From positions 1-64,000 of the forward strand of contig NZ_CP006993.1 of the NCBI RefSeq assembly GCF_001542815.1: a stretch of DNA of 64,000 bases. Reading direction: 5' to 3'. The position numbers were made by a program, and so were the translations under genes. The notes under the pieces are model-generated. The model saw only the letters and a list, made by a program, of their open reading frames with translations, ran no database searches and had not been told where the DNA came from. Below, in pieces: positions 16,400 to 27,000 of the stretch; the first letter of the stretch is position 1; each line of letters begins with the position of its first letter. This DNA comes from Methylobacterium sp. AMS5. GTDB taxonomy: Bacteria > Pseudomonadota > Alphaproteobacteria > Rhizobiales > Beijerinckiaceae.

Positions 16400-17461
16400 T
16401 CAGTTGACGTCGCGTTCGGTCTGCCGGACGTCACCGCTCTGGGTCTCGCGGATGTCCTCGGACTGGGTGCGCCGGTAGGTGACGGGCGGCTCCATGGTCG
16501 CGACCATGATGGCTGCACCCGAGGTTGAGGCCTCAAGCCGCTTCCAGATGCGCTCGCGACCCGTCATCGCGCCCGTGCCCGCAGCGGTCTGCGCGCCCAG
16601 GATCTTCTTGACGGTCAGCGCGCCCGTGGGAGCGCTCAGGCCGGTCGCAGAGCCCGAAAGCTGCTTGCGAGTGAGCAGGGTCGCGACAACACCCGCGGAC
16701 CCGTCAGAGAGCGCTCCCAGCTGCTTCTCGATGCGAGCCGTCGCAGCAGCATCAGCATGACCCTCGACAGCAGTCGTGAGCACCTTCTCGATCAGGGGCA
16801 GCGCGGAAGCGGACGACGTGCCGATCACGGGCTGCGCGCCGAGGATCTTCTCGACCTGGAGCCGGATGTCGAAGCTCGGGGCGCCGGAAGCCGACGCGCC
16901 CAGGATCTTCTCGACGAGCGGGAGCGCGGCGACCTCGGCCTGACCAGCCGGCCAGGTGCGCAGGTTCTTGCGCACAAGCAGAGCGGACTGAGCCGACGCC
17001 TCGCCGCGGACGATCGCGCCGAGCTGCTTGCGGACTTCGAGGTAGACCTCGAACGAGGGAGCGCCGAAGGCTGCGGCTGCGAGCTGCTTCTCGATACGGG
17101 CGGTCGCCTTGCCGCTCGCGACGGCCGATGCCGCGGCACGAAGAACCTTCTCGACCCGCAGCGCACCGGTGACGGTCGACTTGCCGATCATCACGCCGTC
17201 GAAGACGCGCGGGCTCATCTCGGCCTGGACGCGGGCAACGCCGGCTGCCGGCTCGACCTTCAGGATCTTGTCGACGCGCAGGCGGATGTTGAAGCGGGTC
17301 TCACCGCCTGCGCGGGCTTCGAGCATGTCGAAGCGCTTCTCGATGGAGATGCGCCCCTTCATCTCGCCGTAGCCCAGGCACGCGCCCGCGACGGCGAAAC
17401 GGTCCTGGCGAAACACGCGCCGGACCGCGCCCGTCGGAGCGCTGTAGCCTGGGGTCAGCAT
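16400..17461 (-). CDS. Structural protein of 20-residue repeats
   Basis: 353 residues made almost entirely of about 14 tandem repeats of 20-21 residues, pattern [I/V]-[E/R/K]-K-x-L-x5-G-x7-L (for example VEKILGAQPVIGTSSASALP, then LIEKVLTTAVEGHAD). The C-terminus is a hydrophilic short repeat TQSEDIRETQSGDVRQTERD. It sits between the tail fibre and another small tail protein, so a fibre shaft, collar or whisker role is likely (inference). I do not know a named family with this repeat. Confidence 0.65.
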   Translation of the reverse strand: MLTPGYSAPTGAVRRVFRQDRFAVAGACLGYGEMKGRISIEKRFDMLEARAGGETRFNIRLRVDKILKVEPAAGVARVQAEMSPRVFDGVMIGKSTVTGALRVEKVLRAAASAVASGKATARIEKQLAAAAFGAPSFEVYLEVRKQLGAIVRGEASAQSALLVRKNLRTWPAGQAEVAALPLVEKILGASASGAPSFDIRLQVEKILGAQPVIGTSSASALPLIEKVLTTAVEGHADAAATARIEKQLGALSDGSAGVVATLLTRKQLSGSATGLSAPTGALTVKKILGAQTAAGTGAMTGRERIWKRLEASTSGAAIMVATMEPPVTYRRTQSEDIRETQSGDVRQTERDVN

Positions 17462-17467
17462 GACGGC

Positions 17468-17863
17468 TTAGTCTTCCGTCACCGAGACGGAACCGACCGG
17501 GAAGCTCACCGGGTTCGTGGTGTTGATGGTCTGCGTGCCGCCCGTCAGGGGAGCGGTGTAGAGCAGATTCCCGCCCGCCTGCGCAGAGAACAGGGCGAAG
17601 TGGGTGATGTTGGTCGTGCCGCCCGAGTTGCCGAAATCGACGATATTGGTGTTCGAGATCGTGCGGTTGGCGACGGCGCCGAAGGCGGCCTCGACGCGGC
17701 CAGCGGCGCGAACGGTCGTCGTGACCTCGGTGCCGCCGGCGCCGGAATCGGTCGGGTCGCCGTTGAAGAGGCCCACATAGACCTTTGCGGGCGCGGCCGG
17801 GAAGGCCGTGCCCTTGATGTAGTTCAGGATCGCGTTTTCAAGGAAGGTGCTCTTGCCCGGCAT
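17468..17863 (-). CDS. Small phage tail protein
   Basis: 131 residues, beta-rich, with the pattern of a widespread small phage tail/fibre-tip protein: STFLENAILNYIKGTAF..VYVGLFNGDPTDSGAGGTEV...ISNTNIVDF...THFALFSAQAGGNLLYT. Likely attached to the tail fibre or baseplate. Preceded by two palindrome copies. Confidence 0.65.
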   Translation of the reverse strand: MPGKSTFLENAILNYIKGTAFPAAPAKVYVGLFNGDPTDSGAGGTEVTTTVRAAGRVEAAFGAVANRTISNTNIVDFGNSGGTTNITHFALFSAQAGGNLLYTAPLTGGTQTINTTNPVSFPVGSVSVTED

Positions 17864-17879
17864 GTCTGCTCCGCTCAGG

Positions 17880-17898
17880 TAAGTCAGTGATGACTGAC
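17880..17898. promoter_or_regulatory. Palindrome TAAGTCAGTGATGACTGAC
   Basis: Core 17882-17895, 17 bases upstream of the 17468-17863 start; first of a pair 76 bases apart. Confidence 0.75.
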
Positions 17899-17935
17899 GC
17901 CGAGCGATGCAGCTCCAGCTGTCAGCAGTGCCTTA

Positions 17936-17958
17936 TTATGGGCCTTCGGCTCGCATAA
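17936..17958. terminator. Hairpin beside palindrome
   Basis: TTATG..GGCC-TTCG-GGC..CATAA stem-loop between the two palindromes; AT-flanked, possibly ending the transcript of the 17984 gene. A half-copy of the palindrome (GTCAGCAGTG) is at 17921. Confidence 0.4.
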
Positions 17959-17974
17959 GTCACCACTGACTGAC
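17956..17974. promoter_or_regulatory. Palindrome TAAGTCACCACTGACTGAC
   Basis: Core 17958-17971, just after the stop of the 17984 gene. Confidence 0.75.
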
Positions 17975-17983
17975 AATCAAGGC

Positions 17984-18346
17984 TCAGAGCCAGGGCAGCT
18001 TCGACAGGTAGAACTGACCCCAGAGAAGCGCGGCGCCGAGGGCGGTTCCGGCCGGCACGAGCCACTGGATCACGTTCGAGCGGGACCAGAGGAACAGGAA
18101 GGTTGCCCCGAGCCAGGCCCGCAAGCCGTGAACGCCGGAGCGCTTGAGATCGTGTTCGCGCTGGCCGGCTTCGCGGCCGTAGAAGAAGGTCGAGACGAGC
18201 GCTGCCGCGACGAGCAGTCCGTGCATCCCGTAGGCGAACCAGAGCGGAACGCCGATCGCCGCGGTGTAGAGCGCTGCGAGGAGGAAATGGGTCAGAAGGG
18301 GAAGGCTGAGAAGAAGGTCCAAGATAGTCTCCGGAGTGATTTCCAA
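17984..18346 (-). CDS. Phage membrane protein, four helices
   Basis: Up to 120 residues with hydrophobic segments at about 10-30, 32-55, 78-90 and 96-115 around a conserved-looking charged loop FFYGREAGQREHDLKRSG. The frame opens with TTG at 18346, inside an inverted repeat; TTG at 18322 has CGGAG upstream and is the better start. It is the most distal gene of the lysis cluster. Similar proteins in alphaproteobacterial phages are of unknown function; a second holin or antiholin is possible. Confidence 0.6.
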   Translation of the reverse strand: MEITPETILDLLLSLPLLTHFLLAALYTAAIGVPLWFAYGMHGLLVAAALVSTFFYGREAGQREHDLKRSGVHGLRAWLGATFLFLWSRSNVIQWLVPAGTALGAALLWGQFYLSKLPWL

Positions 18347-18415
18347 GTCCGCACTCCTGTAAAGAATATTATCTAATATACTACTAGATACACTCTTACT
18401 TACAGGAATGCGGAC
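18347..18415. repeat. Long inverted repeat with AT-rich loop, copy 1
   Basis: GTCCGCACTCCTGTAA (18347-18362) and TTACAGGAATGCGGAC (18400-18415) pair with one mismatch around a 37-base AT-rich loop. Same arms as the elements at 46188 and 60583. Confidence 0.8.
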
Positions 18416-18424
18416 GTTTCTAAG

Positions 18425-18748
18425 CTACCGGGCGAAGTCACGCCGCACCCGGCTGATCCACTCGACGGCACGAAGCCCGCACTGGGTCTTCGCCCGGTCG
18501 AGAACGACCGCTTCCGCCGTGATCCGCATGACGTCGGCCTTGGTGAGGGCCTTCTCCGGGATCTCGGGGAATTCCTTGCGCAGGCAGGCCTCGACGCCCT
18601 CGGGCGGCTGGGGCAGCGTCACGCGATGCTGAACGGGACCGGTGAGGCTCAGCTCAACGGTCGCCGGACCGGAGCTCACGCAGCCGGCGAGCGTCATCGA
18701 CAGTAAGGCAGCGGCGATCCCGCTCAGGGTCCGTGGCGAGCGCATCAT
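18425..18748 (-). CDS. Rz1-like outer-membrane spanin lipoprotein
   Basis: 107 residues with a lipoprotein signal: basic start, hydrophobic core IAAALLSMTLAGC, lipobox LAGC with Cys at about 23, then a Pro-containing periplasmic part. Its first 95 bases overlap the i-spanin gene in another frame, the classic Rz/Rz1 layout. It would join Rz across the periplasm to fuse the membranes in the last lysis step. Confidence 0.82.
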   Translation of the reverse strand: MMRSPRTLSGIAAALLSMTLAGCVSSGPATVELSLTGPVQHRVTLPQPPEGVEACLRKEFPEIPEKALTKADVMRITAEAVVLDRAKTQCGLRAVEWISRVRRDFAR

Positions 18749-19088
18749 TGATCCTCTTGAGTTCGGCGTTGTCGGCGCGCGCCTGGGCGAGCTCCGCTTC
18801 GAGCTTCTTGGCGTCCTCGGCCGCGTCCTCGGCAGCGAGCTGCGCGCGGATCTTCTCGGCTTCCGATGCCTGGTGATTGGCGAGGTCGACGGTCTCGCTG
18901 ACGCCGGCCGAACGACCCTGCTGGTAGAGGGCCGCGGCCGAGAGGATCAGCATGCCGAGCGCGACGAGCCAGACCTTCAGCCGGCCGGGAGCCAGCCAGG
19001 CGCCGACGACCATGAGGGCGATCCCGCTCGCCCCGACGGCTGTCGAGGCGAACGAGTAGGCGGTCCAGGCCTTCAGGAACCAGTCCAT
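18654..19088 (-). CDS. Rz-like inner-membrane spanin
   Basis: 144 residues: two hydrophobic segments near the N-terminus (ASTAVGASGIALMVVGAWL and VWLVALGMLILSAAALY), then a periplasmic coiled coil (EAEKIRAQLAAEDAAEDAKK onwards) and a C-terminal CLTVDDARRLREL. ATG 19088 overlaps the endolysin stop. The o-spanin gene starts inside its 3' end. Confidence 0.82.
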   Translation of the reverse strand: MDWFLKAWTAYSFASTAVGASGIALMVVGAWLAPGRLKVWLVALGMLILSAAALYQQGRSAGVSETVDLANHQASEAEKIRAQLAAEDAAEDAKKLEAELAQARADNAELKRINDALATDPERDRRCLTVDDARRLRELRSGDR

Positions 19089-19567
19089 CAGCCGATGTCC
19101 GCGAGGCACATCTTGCGCTCGCGCTCGCGCCGGTTGGTCAGGCCCTTCACGACGCGCCCGCCCGCCTTGTTCCACATGAGCATCGCGTCGCACGCGCCCT
19201 TGTGGTCCCCGGCGTTGTAGCGGCGCACGACGGTCGAGCCGCAGAAGCCACCCGAGCCGACGTTGTAGGCAAGGCTCGTGAAGGCGACCATGGTCCGGTC
19301 CTTCATCGGGCGCTTGACGCAGGTCTCGACCTTGGTGCCGAACTCGTCGAGGCGCTTGAGAAGCATCTCGTCGCACTGAGCCTTGGTGAAGCTCATGCCC
19401 ATCTTGATGTTCTTGGTCTCGCCGTAGCAGGCGGTCGGGACACCCACGATGTCCTTGTAGGCCTTGAGGCGCAGACCCTCTTCCTGGCCGGTGTGGGTGA
19501 TTGCCATCAGGCCGGCTGCGGTCGCGACGAGCGCTCCCAGCACCGACCTCTTCACGAGGCGGCTCAT
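19088..19567 (-). CDS. GH24 endolysin with N-terminal signal anchor
   Basis: Muramidase that degrades peptidoglycan. Residues 9-26 are a weakly hydrophobic Ala/Gly-rich helix (VLGALVATAAGLMAITHTG), as in SAR endolysins such as R21. The catalytic triad spacing E-x8-D-x5-T is exact: E30, D39, T45. Cysteines at 48, 65 and 83 could form the disulphide switch seen in SAR enzymes. Length 159 is typical. Confidence 0.9.
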   Translation of the reverse strand: MSRLVKRSVLGALVATAAGLMAITHTGQEEGLRLKAYKDIVGVPTACYGETKNIKMGMSFTKAQCDEMLLKRLDEFGTKVETCVKRPMKDRTMVAFTSLAYNVGSGGFCGSTVVRRYNAGDHKGACDAMLMWNKAGGRVVKGLTNRRERERKMCLADIG

Positions 19568-19815
19568 TCGTCATCTCCAAGCTTGGACTGGGCGAAAAGG
19601 CGGGCGACGGCCGCGGCGACCGTCACGAGGCCGGAGATCGCCGCGAAGGTCGTGCGGTCGATCGGCGGGTCGTTGGTGAAGATGCCGAGCACGACCTCGG
19701 CGCCGGAGAGCAGCGCGGCCAGCAGGGCGAGCCGGACGCTCCACGAGTGGCGAAGGATGCGGCGCCAGTCCCGGTAGAGGCGCAGGCGGCGCTTCCAGTA
19801 AGTCAGCACTGACAT
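19564..19815 (-). CDS. Phage holin
   Basis: 83 residues: basic amphipathic start (YWKRRLRLYRDWRRILRHSW), then two hydrophobic helices (VRLALLAALLSGAEVVLGIF and FAAISGLVTVAAAVARLFAQ), the pattern of alphaproteobacterial phage holins next to GH24 endolysins. The ATG at 19815 overlaps a palindrome copy (ATGTCAGTGCTGACTTAC), with GGGTGA six bases upstream. Confidence 0.78.
   Translation of the reverse strand: MSVLTYWKRRLRLYRDWRRILRHSWSVRLALLAALLSGAEVVLGIFTNDPPIDRTTFAAISGLVTVAAAVARLFAQSKLGDDE
19799..19815. promoter_or_regulatory. Palindrome overlapping holin start codon
   Basis: TAAGTCAGCACTGACAT, core 19801-19814; the holin ATG is built from its edge, so occupancy would also affect translation start sequence evolution. 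Confidence 0.7.
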
Positions 19816-19816
19816 A

Positions 19817-20161
19817 CTACTTCACCCAAAACTTGAGGAGCGTGATCGCCGTGGCAGCGGTCGAGAGCGCACCGGAGATCAGGGCGGCCAGCGTGGCGAC
19901 GGTCGCGGCGCTGGTGCGATACTTGGCGACGAGCTCCTTGAGCTCGGTGATCTCGGACTTGGCCGTGGTCAGCTCGGTCTTGGTGAGTGCCAGCTCGGCC
20001 TTGGTCTGCTGAAGGTCGAAGGAGGTCGCCTGGAGCTGCTCCTTCACCTTGACCATCTCGCGGCTCGTTTCCTTGAGCTCGTCGCGAGCCTCGGTCACGG
20101 TGGCGACCATGAATTCCATGCGTGCCATCAGGGCAGCAACGTGAGCGTCAGTCGTGGACAT
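19817..20161 (-). CDS. Coiled-coil protein with C-terminal TM
   Basis: 114 residues: a long coiled coil (residues 15-85, TREARDELKETSREM..KSEITELKELVAKY) followed by one transmembrane helix (VATLAALISGALSTAATAIT). Start ATG 20161 has AGAGG upstream. Lies directly upstream of holin; similar proteins in lysis clusters are sometimes called haemolysin-XhlA-like, but I cannot prove homology. Confidence 0.6.
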   Translation of the reverse strand: MSTTDAHVAALMARMEFMVATVTEARDELKETSREMVKVKEQLQATSFDLQQTKAELALTKTELTTAKSEITELKELVAKYRTSAATVATLAALISGALSTAATAITLLKFWVK

Positions 20162-20180
20162 CGCGGCCCTCTTCGGTGAA

Positions 20181-20198
20181 TCAGTCAGCACTGACTTA
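20181..20198. promoter_or_regulatory. Palindrome TCAGTCAGCACTGACTTA
   Basis: Core 20183-20196. On the minus strand GATAAT (a -10-like box) directly precedes it, 35 bases from the ATG at 20161. Confidence 0.75.
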
Positions 20199-20238
20199 TT
20201 ATCGCACCGACGGGTCCGCGATGGAACCTTTTGGAAAC

Positions 20239-20598
20239 CTACTTCGGCCAATCAATGCCCGCGGCATCGAGAACCTGCCGGATTTCGGCGTGCGTTTTGG
20301 CCCGGTCGATCGCCACGTTGACGGCCTGCCGGCCGAGTTCGAGCACGAGCGCCTGGTCGTCGGACGCCTTCTGGATCGCCTTTGCCATCGCCAGGGCGTC
20401 GAGACCCTTCAGCTCGGCTTCCGCCTCGATGTAGGTCGAGCTCTCGCCGGCCAGCACGCGCTTGGCCTCGGCAAGCTTCAGGGCGTCGGTGCGTGCGAGG
20501 GCGCCGGGCCGCTGCTGCTCCTGGAGCTCGGCATAGTGCTCGATCGCCTTGGCGCGGGCGGCCGTCTTGAGAGCCGCGAGGGAGCGTCCGAGGATCAT
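20239..20598 (-). CDS. Hypothetical protein
   Basis: 119 residues, predicted all-helical (AIEHYAELQEQQRPGALART, ALAMAKAIQKASDDQ), in the tail-tip region. Similar helical proteins without a known role follow tail tip genes in many siphophages. Start overlaps the upstream stop by ATGA. Confidence 0.6.
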   Translation of the reverse strand: MILGRSLAALKTAARAKAIEHYAELQEQQRPGALARTDALKLAEAKRVLAGESSTYIEAEAELKGLDALAMAKAIQKASDDQALVLELGRQAVNVAIDRAKTHAEIRQVLDAAGIDWPK

Positions 20599-21029
20599 GC
20601 CGTCACCGTGAGCGTGAAGGTTGCGGGGAGATAGGGGAAGGGCTCGCAGGTGATCGTGTAGACGCCGGGCGAGGTGAACCCGACGACGAGATCCCCACCC
20701 TCGTGCGCGTGGGAGCCCGTCTCAGGGCCCGTGAATCTGATCGAGCAAGCAGGGAGCCCCGCGAGCACGCTTTCGGTCTCTACGGGCACGCTGGGCGGGT
20801 TGAAGGCCCCGTCGAAGCTGGGGCGCTTCTTCACGGTGGGCTCGCCGGTGAGATCCACGTAGTCGAGCATGCGGTCGGCATCGACGAAGAGGACGGACTG
20901 CCCCTTGGGGCAGTTCTCCTCGCTCGCCTTCCAACCCTGAATGCCGGTGCCGTGGATGCGACCCTCCGCGTCGTAGAACGCGAAGGGCCGGAGTTCGAGG
21001 TAGCCGGGGTGGATGTCGATGGTGCTCAT
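20595..21029 (-). CDS. Hypothetical tail-associated protein
   Basis: 144 residues, beta-rich, ending in a small Ig-like pattern (TSPGVYTITCEPFPYLPATF). It follows the J-like tail tip gene. The ATG at 21029 is only 1-2 bases from a palindrome copy and has no recognisable ribosome binding site. Confidence 0.6.
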   Translation of the reverse strand: MSTIDIHPGYLELRPFAFYDAEGRIHGTGIQGWKASEENCPKGQSVLFVDADRMLDYVDLTGEPTVKKRPSFDGAFNPPSVPVETESVLAGLPACSIRFTGPETGSHAHEGGDLVVGFTSPGVYTITCEPFPYLPATFTLTVTA

Positions 21030-21043
21030 TCAGTGGTGACTTA
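21028..21043. promoter_or_regulatory. Palindrome between stop and start
   Basis: TTCAGTGGTGACTTAC (left arm degenerate) fills the 11 bases between the tail tip stop and the next ATG. Confidence 0.6.
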
Positions 21044-24000
21044 CTTCGTAAGCTCAATAATGGAAAGGTTCATGCCCTCGGCCTGCCCGGTCGAGGATTC
21101 GATCGTGTAGGAGTGGTAGCCCGCTCCCGGCTGGTGGACGACCTCGATCGGCGTGGTGCCCCAGTAGTAGTTCAGGAACCGATCCATCCAGAAGTTCTGA
21201 GCGACCGTGGCGATAATCCAGCGCCGGCTGCCGTCGTTGTTCGGGTTGAAGTAGATGTGCAGGTAGCCGGCAGCCGTTCCACCCCAGTTGGTGTTCGGGT
21301 TGTTGTTGCTGATGCCCCGGATCTGGAGCTTGGCTTCGTTCGTGCGCACGGCGACGCCGAGCACCTGCGCGCCACCCGCGCCCCAAGAGCCGGCGAGAGC
21401 CTGGGAGACCGCGCCGTTCTTGATGTTGGCCGTGTCGACTTCGAGGTAGCCGATCTTGGCCGACGTGATGGCGCCGTTCTCGATCTTGGCGTTGTTGATG
21501 ATCGCGTCGTCGATCATCGCGCGGCTCACCCGCAGGTTACGGATGAAGGCCGCGTCGATGTAGGCCTCGTTCTGGTCGACCTGGAAGACGTGCCGGCCGT
21601 CATTGGCGCGCACGATGATGCCGTGGCGACCGTTGTCGTCCTCGCCCCAGAAGCGACCGGTGTTGCCGATCGAGATGACCTCGACCCCGTTCGGGTTGAA
21701 AACGCGCATCATGCGGGTCGGCACGTCGAGCGAGAACCGCGACGAGCCGATGTAGATCGCGCTCGACGCCGTGATCGTGCCCGCACCGAGCTTGTCGGCC
21801 GTCACCTGGTTGGCGCCGATGTGGCCCGCGGTGATCTGGCCCGCGGCGATGTGGCCCGCCTGGATCTGACCGGCCGCGATCTGGGCGGCGAGAATGGTGC
21901 CGGTCCGGATCGTGGTGCCGTCGATCTGGGTCGCCCCGTAGATCGAGTTCAGATTGGCGTAGCCGTCATAGGTCGCCATCAGCACGCGGTTGCCGGCGAA
22001 GGCCGTGCCGAAGTCGCTCGTGACGTTCAGGTAGCCCGCGAAGGGCTCCCAGTAGAGGTAGAGGTAGGCGCCGTGGACGTAGGAGCCGCCCGCGACGTAG
22101 GTCGAGGCCGGGTTGCCGTTGTCGTCGGTGTAGCCGATCCAGCCGGCTTCCCAGTTGACCCGCGCGGCCTCCTTGTCACACCACATCCGCAGGCCGGAGA
22201 TCTTCAGCCCGCGCGCGCCGATCGACAGCTTGTTGGCCGCGATGGTGTTCGCGGAAATCTTCCCGCCGTTGATCTCGGCGTTGTTCGGGCCCGAGAGCCA
22301 AGACGTGAGCGAGGCCCCGCCGCCGATCTGGATGCGGTCGGCATAGATCGAGTTGGCCGCGATCTCGTTACCGGTCAGCGTCCCGTAGGCGATGTAGTCG
22401 GCCGTGATCGAGCGCGCGATCAGGCGGTCAGCCGAGATCGTGCCCGCGATGATCTTCTCGGCATGCAGCGAGTTCGTCGCCACGATGCCGCCGTCGATCA
22501 CGGTGGACGAGTTCGGAGACCAGACCGAGTAGGCGGACTGGTTCGGCTGCGCGTTGCCGAGATAGAGGCCGGTCCAGAACGTGTAGGGGTCCGTGCCGCC
22601 GGTCCAGGAGGTCCGGCAGATCGGCACCATCATGACGGCCGTGGACGGCGCCACGCCGAACGTGCCGGTGCGCGGCCACGCGCTGAGCGGGCCGTTCGCC
22701 TGGTTGTTCGTGATCGCGTTGCCCCAGGCGATGCCGACTTCCTGGCCGGCAGCGTTGAGGAACTGGAGACCGACGACGGCCGAGCAGCGGTGAACCGAGA
22801 CGTAGGCCGTGAACTCGTAGCGCTTGTTCGGCTCGCACGGGTAGCGGTTGTCCCAGCCCGTCTGGGTGCGACGGCGCAGCACGTAGTCCGCGACCGAGCC
22901 GTAGCTCGGCACGCCCGGACGATGCACCATCGCCGAGCCCATCGTGGACGGAGCCCAGTCGGTGTTGCGCGCGATCGTCGCGGCAACGCCGTCGCTCCAC
23001 CAGTTCGCGACCCAGGCGGCGATGTTGTTGGTGAAGTCCGAGCCGAACAACAGATTGCCGGCGCCCAGGCCCACGCCGATCTTGTCGGCCGTCACCGCGC
23101 CCGCATCGAGCTGCGCCGTCTTGATGGCGCCAGCCGCGATCTGAGCAGCCGTGATGGAGTTGGCGATGAGCCGGTCGGCGTGGATCGAGTTCGCGCGGAT
23201 CTCGTTACCGGTCAGCGAGCCAGCCACGATGTTCTCGGCGCCAATGGTGCGCGCCGCGATCTGCCCCGCGGTGATCGAGTAGGCGACGATGTGTCGAGCC
23301 TCGATCGAGCCCGCGGAGATGGCCGCAGCCGTCACCGAGTTGGCAGCCAGCTGCCCGGCCGTGATCGAGTTCGCGACGAGACGATCGGCGTGGACGCCGC
23401 CTGCCTGGAGCTGCTGCGTCGTGATCGTGCCGGCAACGATGTGCCAGGCCGCGATCTGGTTGGCCGCGATGTTCGTCGCCGTGATCGAGTAGGCGGCGAT
23501 CTCGTAGGCCGTGATGGCGCCGGCCGCGATGTTGCCGGCCTCGATCGAGCGGAAGGCGAGCTTGTCACCGGTGATCGTGCGAGCCGCGATGACGTCGGCC
23601 GTCAGCGTCCCCACGGCGATCTCGTTGGCCGTGATGGTGCGGGCGGCGATCTCGCGCGCGGTGATGGTGTCGACGACCAGACGGTCGCCGTAGATCGAGC
23701 CGGCCTGGATCTGCGGCGACGCGATGGCGCCGTCCGTGATCTGGACGCGCGTGATCTGACCGGCGAGCTTGCCCGCGCCGACGGATGCGATCTGCGCATC
23801 GACCACCTGGCCGATCAGCTTCGAGGCTTCGATCGCCTTGAGCTGCGCAGCCGACAGCTGGCCGATCAGCTTCGTCGCCTCGATGGCTTCGAGCTGGGAG
23901 GCCTTGAGCTGACCGATGAGCTGGTTGACGCCCAGGCTCTCGATCTGGGCCGCGACGATCTTGCCGATGAGCTTGTTGGCTGAGATCGCCTTCAGCTGAT

Positions 24001-27000
24001 CGTCCGTGAGCTGACCGGCGAGCTTGGCCGCGTCGATCCGCTCGATCATCTCGTCGGTGATGAGACCGCGGATGTCGTCGACGTTGACCTCGGCGACGAC
24101 GAGCTCCCACTTGCCGTTGCGCAGCTGGTAGAGCTTGCCGTCCCGTTCGTTGGCGATGATCGACGGGCCGTCGTAGCCAGCCGGGTCGGGCAGGCCGTCG
24201 TAGGTGCCGATCAGCGAGAGGCCGCGGGCGAACTTCGTCTGGTCGAGAATGCCGTTGGCGATCTCTTCCTTCTGAAGCTGGGGCGAAACGGCCGAGATTG
24301 GACCCACGAAGTCGGAGCGAAGCCCCGACGTGTTGACCGTGCGCGCCCAGTAGAGGCGCTTGATGCCGACGGACAGGTTCTTGTCGAAGGTGAAATCCTG
24401 CGGCGCGGCCACGCGGCCGAGCAGCGTGCTCGATACGGCCTGATCGTCCGAGCTCCAGATTTCGGTGAAGGCGAGATCCTTGTCGGCCGGCAGGGTCCAG
24501 GTCAGACCCGCGGTCTGAAAGTTGGTCGTGACCTCGAAATTCGTGACGGGACCGGGCGCGACCTCGTTGAGGGGCGTCGTGATCTCAGCCTCAAGCGACC
24601 AGGCGCTCTCGATCGCCGAGCCGTTGAGGGCGCGGACGCGAACGCGGTAGCGGGTGGCCGGCTTCAGGCCGTGACGCTCCCAGGAGGGCGTCTCGGTGCC
24701 GCCGTCGCGCAGGAACTCGGTGTCGGCCTCGGCGATCTCGACCTGGTAGGTCTTGAAGTTCTCGGCGATGGCCGGGTCCCAGACCGCCTTGATGAAGGCC
24801 TGGAGCGTGCCGTCGGCCGTGAGCTCGGAGCCCGTCTCCAGCTTGAGGCCGGTCGGGATCTCGGGCGCCACCGTGTCGATGATGCGGTCGATGACGATGA
24901 CCTTGTAGGCCGGCGAGATGTTGAGGTCGGTCTTGCCGAAGGCGTCGAAGCCCGCGATCCGGATGTAGTAGGCGGTGTTCTTGGCCGCCTTGAGCGCGAC
25001 GAGGCTGTTGTCGCCCTCGTAGACCGGCTTCGTCGTCAGCGGATCGAAGTCCGGATCGAGCTCCTGCCAGATCTGGACGCCGCGGAAGTCGAAGTCGGCC
25101 GGACGGTCGTAGCCGGCGTAGATGGTCTCGGTCGTGGTCTGCAGGTCCGGGACGATGAGGTCCGGAGCCGGGTTCGAGACGACGAGCGCAGCCGGGTTGC
25201 CCTCGCGACCGTTCATGTCGCGGGCGCGGATCTGCACCCAGAAGCGGCGCCGCGGCCCGCCGTCGGCGAGATTCTCTGCGAAGGTGTAGGTGAAGGTCTG
25301 GGTCGGCGCGACCCACTCGGACAGGACCTCGCGGGTGTCGAGGTCGAACACGCGCACGAGGAAGTCGACCTCGTAGGGGACGGTCCCCTCGGGCCAGGAC
25401 ACGCCCCATTCGAGCGTCGCGTCGGGGCCGGAGAACTCCGATCCGCCGCCCTTCACCTGAAGGTCGACGATCTCGGGCCCGGCCATGCCGTCCCAGCCCT
25501 TGGCCTCGAAGGTCAGGGTGGCCGGCACCGACAGCTTGTTGTTGATGCCGATCGCGGTGAGCGAGAAGGTGTAGGTGCCGGCGCGGATGTCGTCGATGTC
25601 GATCGAGGTCGACGAGACCTGCCCGTATTCCCGCTCGCCTTCGGGCGTCGTGGCGTTGACCGCGTAGCGCGCCGACATGAAGTCGTCGCCGGGCGTCCAC
25701 GACAGCGAGATGCGCGAGCGCGGGTTGCCGTCCTTGAAGTAGAGGCTCTCGGTCGCCTTCAGGTTCGTCGGCGGCTTCACCGTCGCCTTGGGGCGGGTGT
25801 AGCGGATCGGTTCGAGGATGATCTCTTCCTCGACACGGGCATACTTGAGCGGATCGTGGAACAGCGCTGCGATCTTGAAGGTGTTCTTCTTCTCCTCGCG
25901 CACCGACAGGACGCGATACTGGCGCGGCGCGACGTCGGTGCCCGTGATCGCCCAGTTGGCGAAGGGAAGGATCTGCTCGGGCGGCTGATGCGCGAGCACC
26001 GCGACCAGATTGTCCTGCTCCCAGCCCTGGATCTCGTCGGTCCAGAGGTCGCCAGACGGCAGCATCACGGAGATGCGGTAGCTCTCGCCCGCGACCGGCT
26101 CGAAGGCCTTGTCGAGCGTCAGGCGCAGACCGGCATTGGCAGCCACGCGGCCACCCAGGCGCACCTGCGCCTTGCGCGGATCGGCGATGGCGACGATGTG
26201 GCCGGGCTTGATCGGGTCCTTGGCGAGGGCGTCGATCGAGCACTCGAAGTCGACCGTCTCGGTCGCGGTGTGCTCGGTGTCGAGCGTCCACTTGCCATAG
26301 CGGTAGGCCTGGCCGCGGCTGGTGCAGCCGATGGCCTGGATGTCCGTCTGGCGCCAGCCGAACCGGTCGAGCGCGTCATCGTGCTGCACCAGCTCGATCG
26401 CGGTCCGGTAGAAGTCGTTCGGGTCGTTCCAGGTGACGGCCGCGACCGAGTGCCGGGCCTTCTTCGCGGTGCCGGAATAGTTGAACTGGCCGCCGATGAC
26501 ATTGGCCGGCGAGAAGATCTTGTCCACGTCGCGCGGCGAATCGGCCACGGCGAAGACCTGGCCGAGCGACCAGAACGCCATGCCGCGAAAGATCGTGCAG
26601 ACGTTCTGGAGGACCTTGAAGGCCTCGTCGCGCGAGTTGATGACGCTATTAAAGGTGAAGCGCGGCTCGCGCCCGCCGAACCCATCGGGCACCAGCTGGT
26701 CGCAATACTGCGCGATCTCGTAGAGACCCCACTTGTCGATCTTCGAGGCGTCGACGAACTCGCCCAGGCCGTAGCGGTTGGCCGTGAGCAGGTCGTAGAG
26801 CACCCAGGCCGGGTTGTTGGTCCAGGCGCGCTTGAAGTTACCTTCCCAGAAGCCGTTGTAGGTCCGGGTCTCGGGGTCGTAGTTGTCCGGGACCTGAACG
26901 ATGAGGCCCTTGACGTCGTAGTAGCGGGCCGGGATCGACGAGCCGAAGTTCTCAGCATCGAGTTCCAGGGCCACGAGCGCCGAATTCGGATAGGTAAAGC

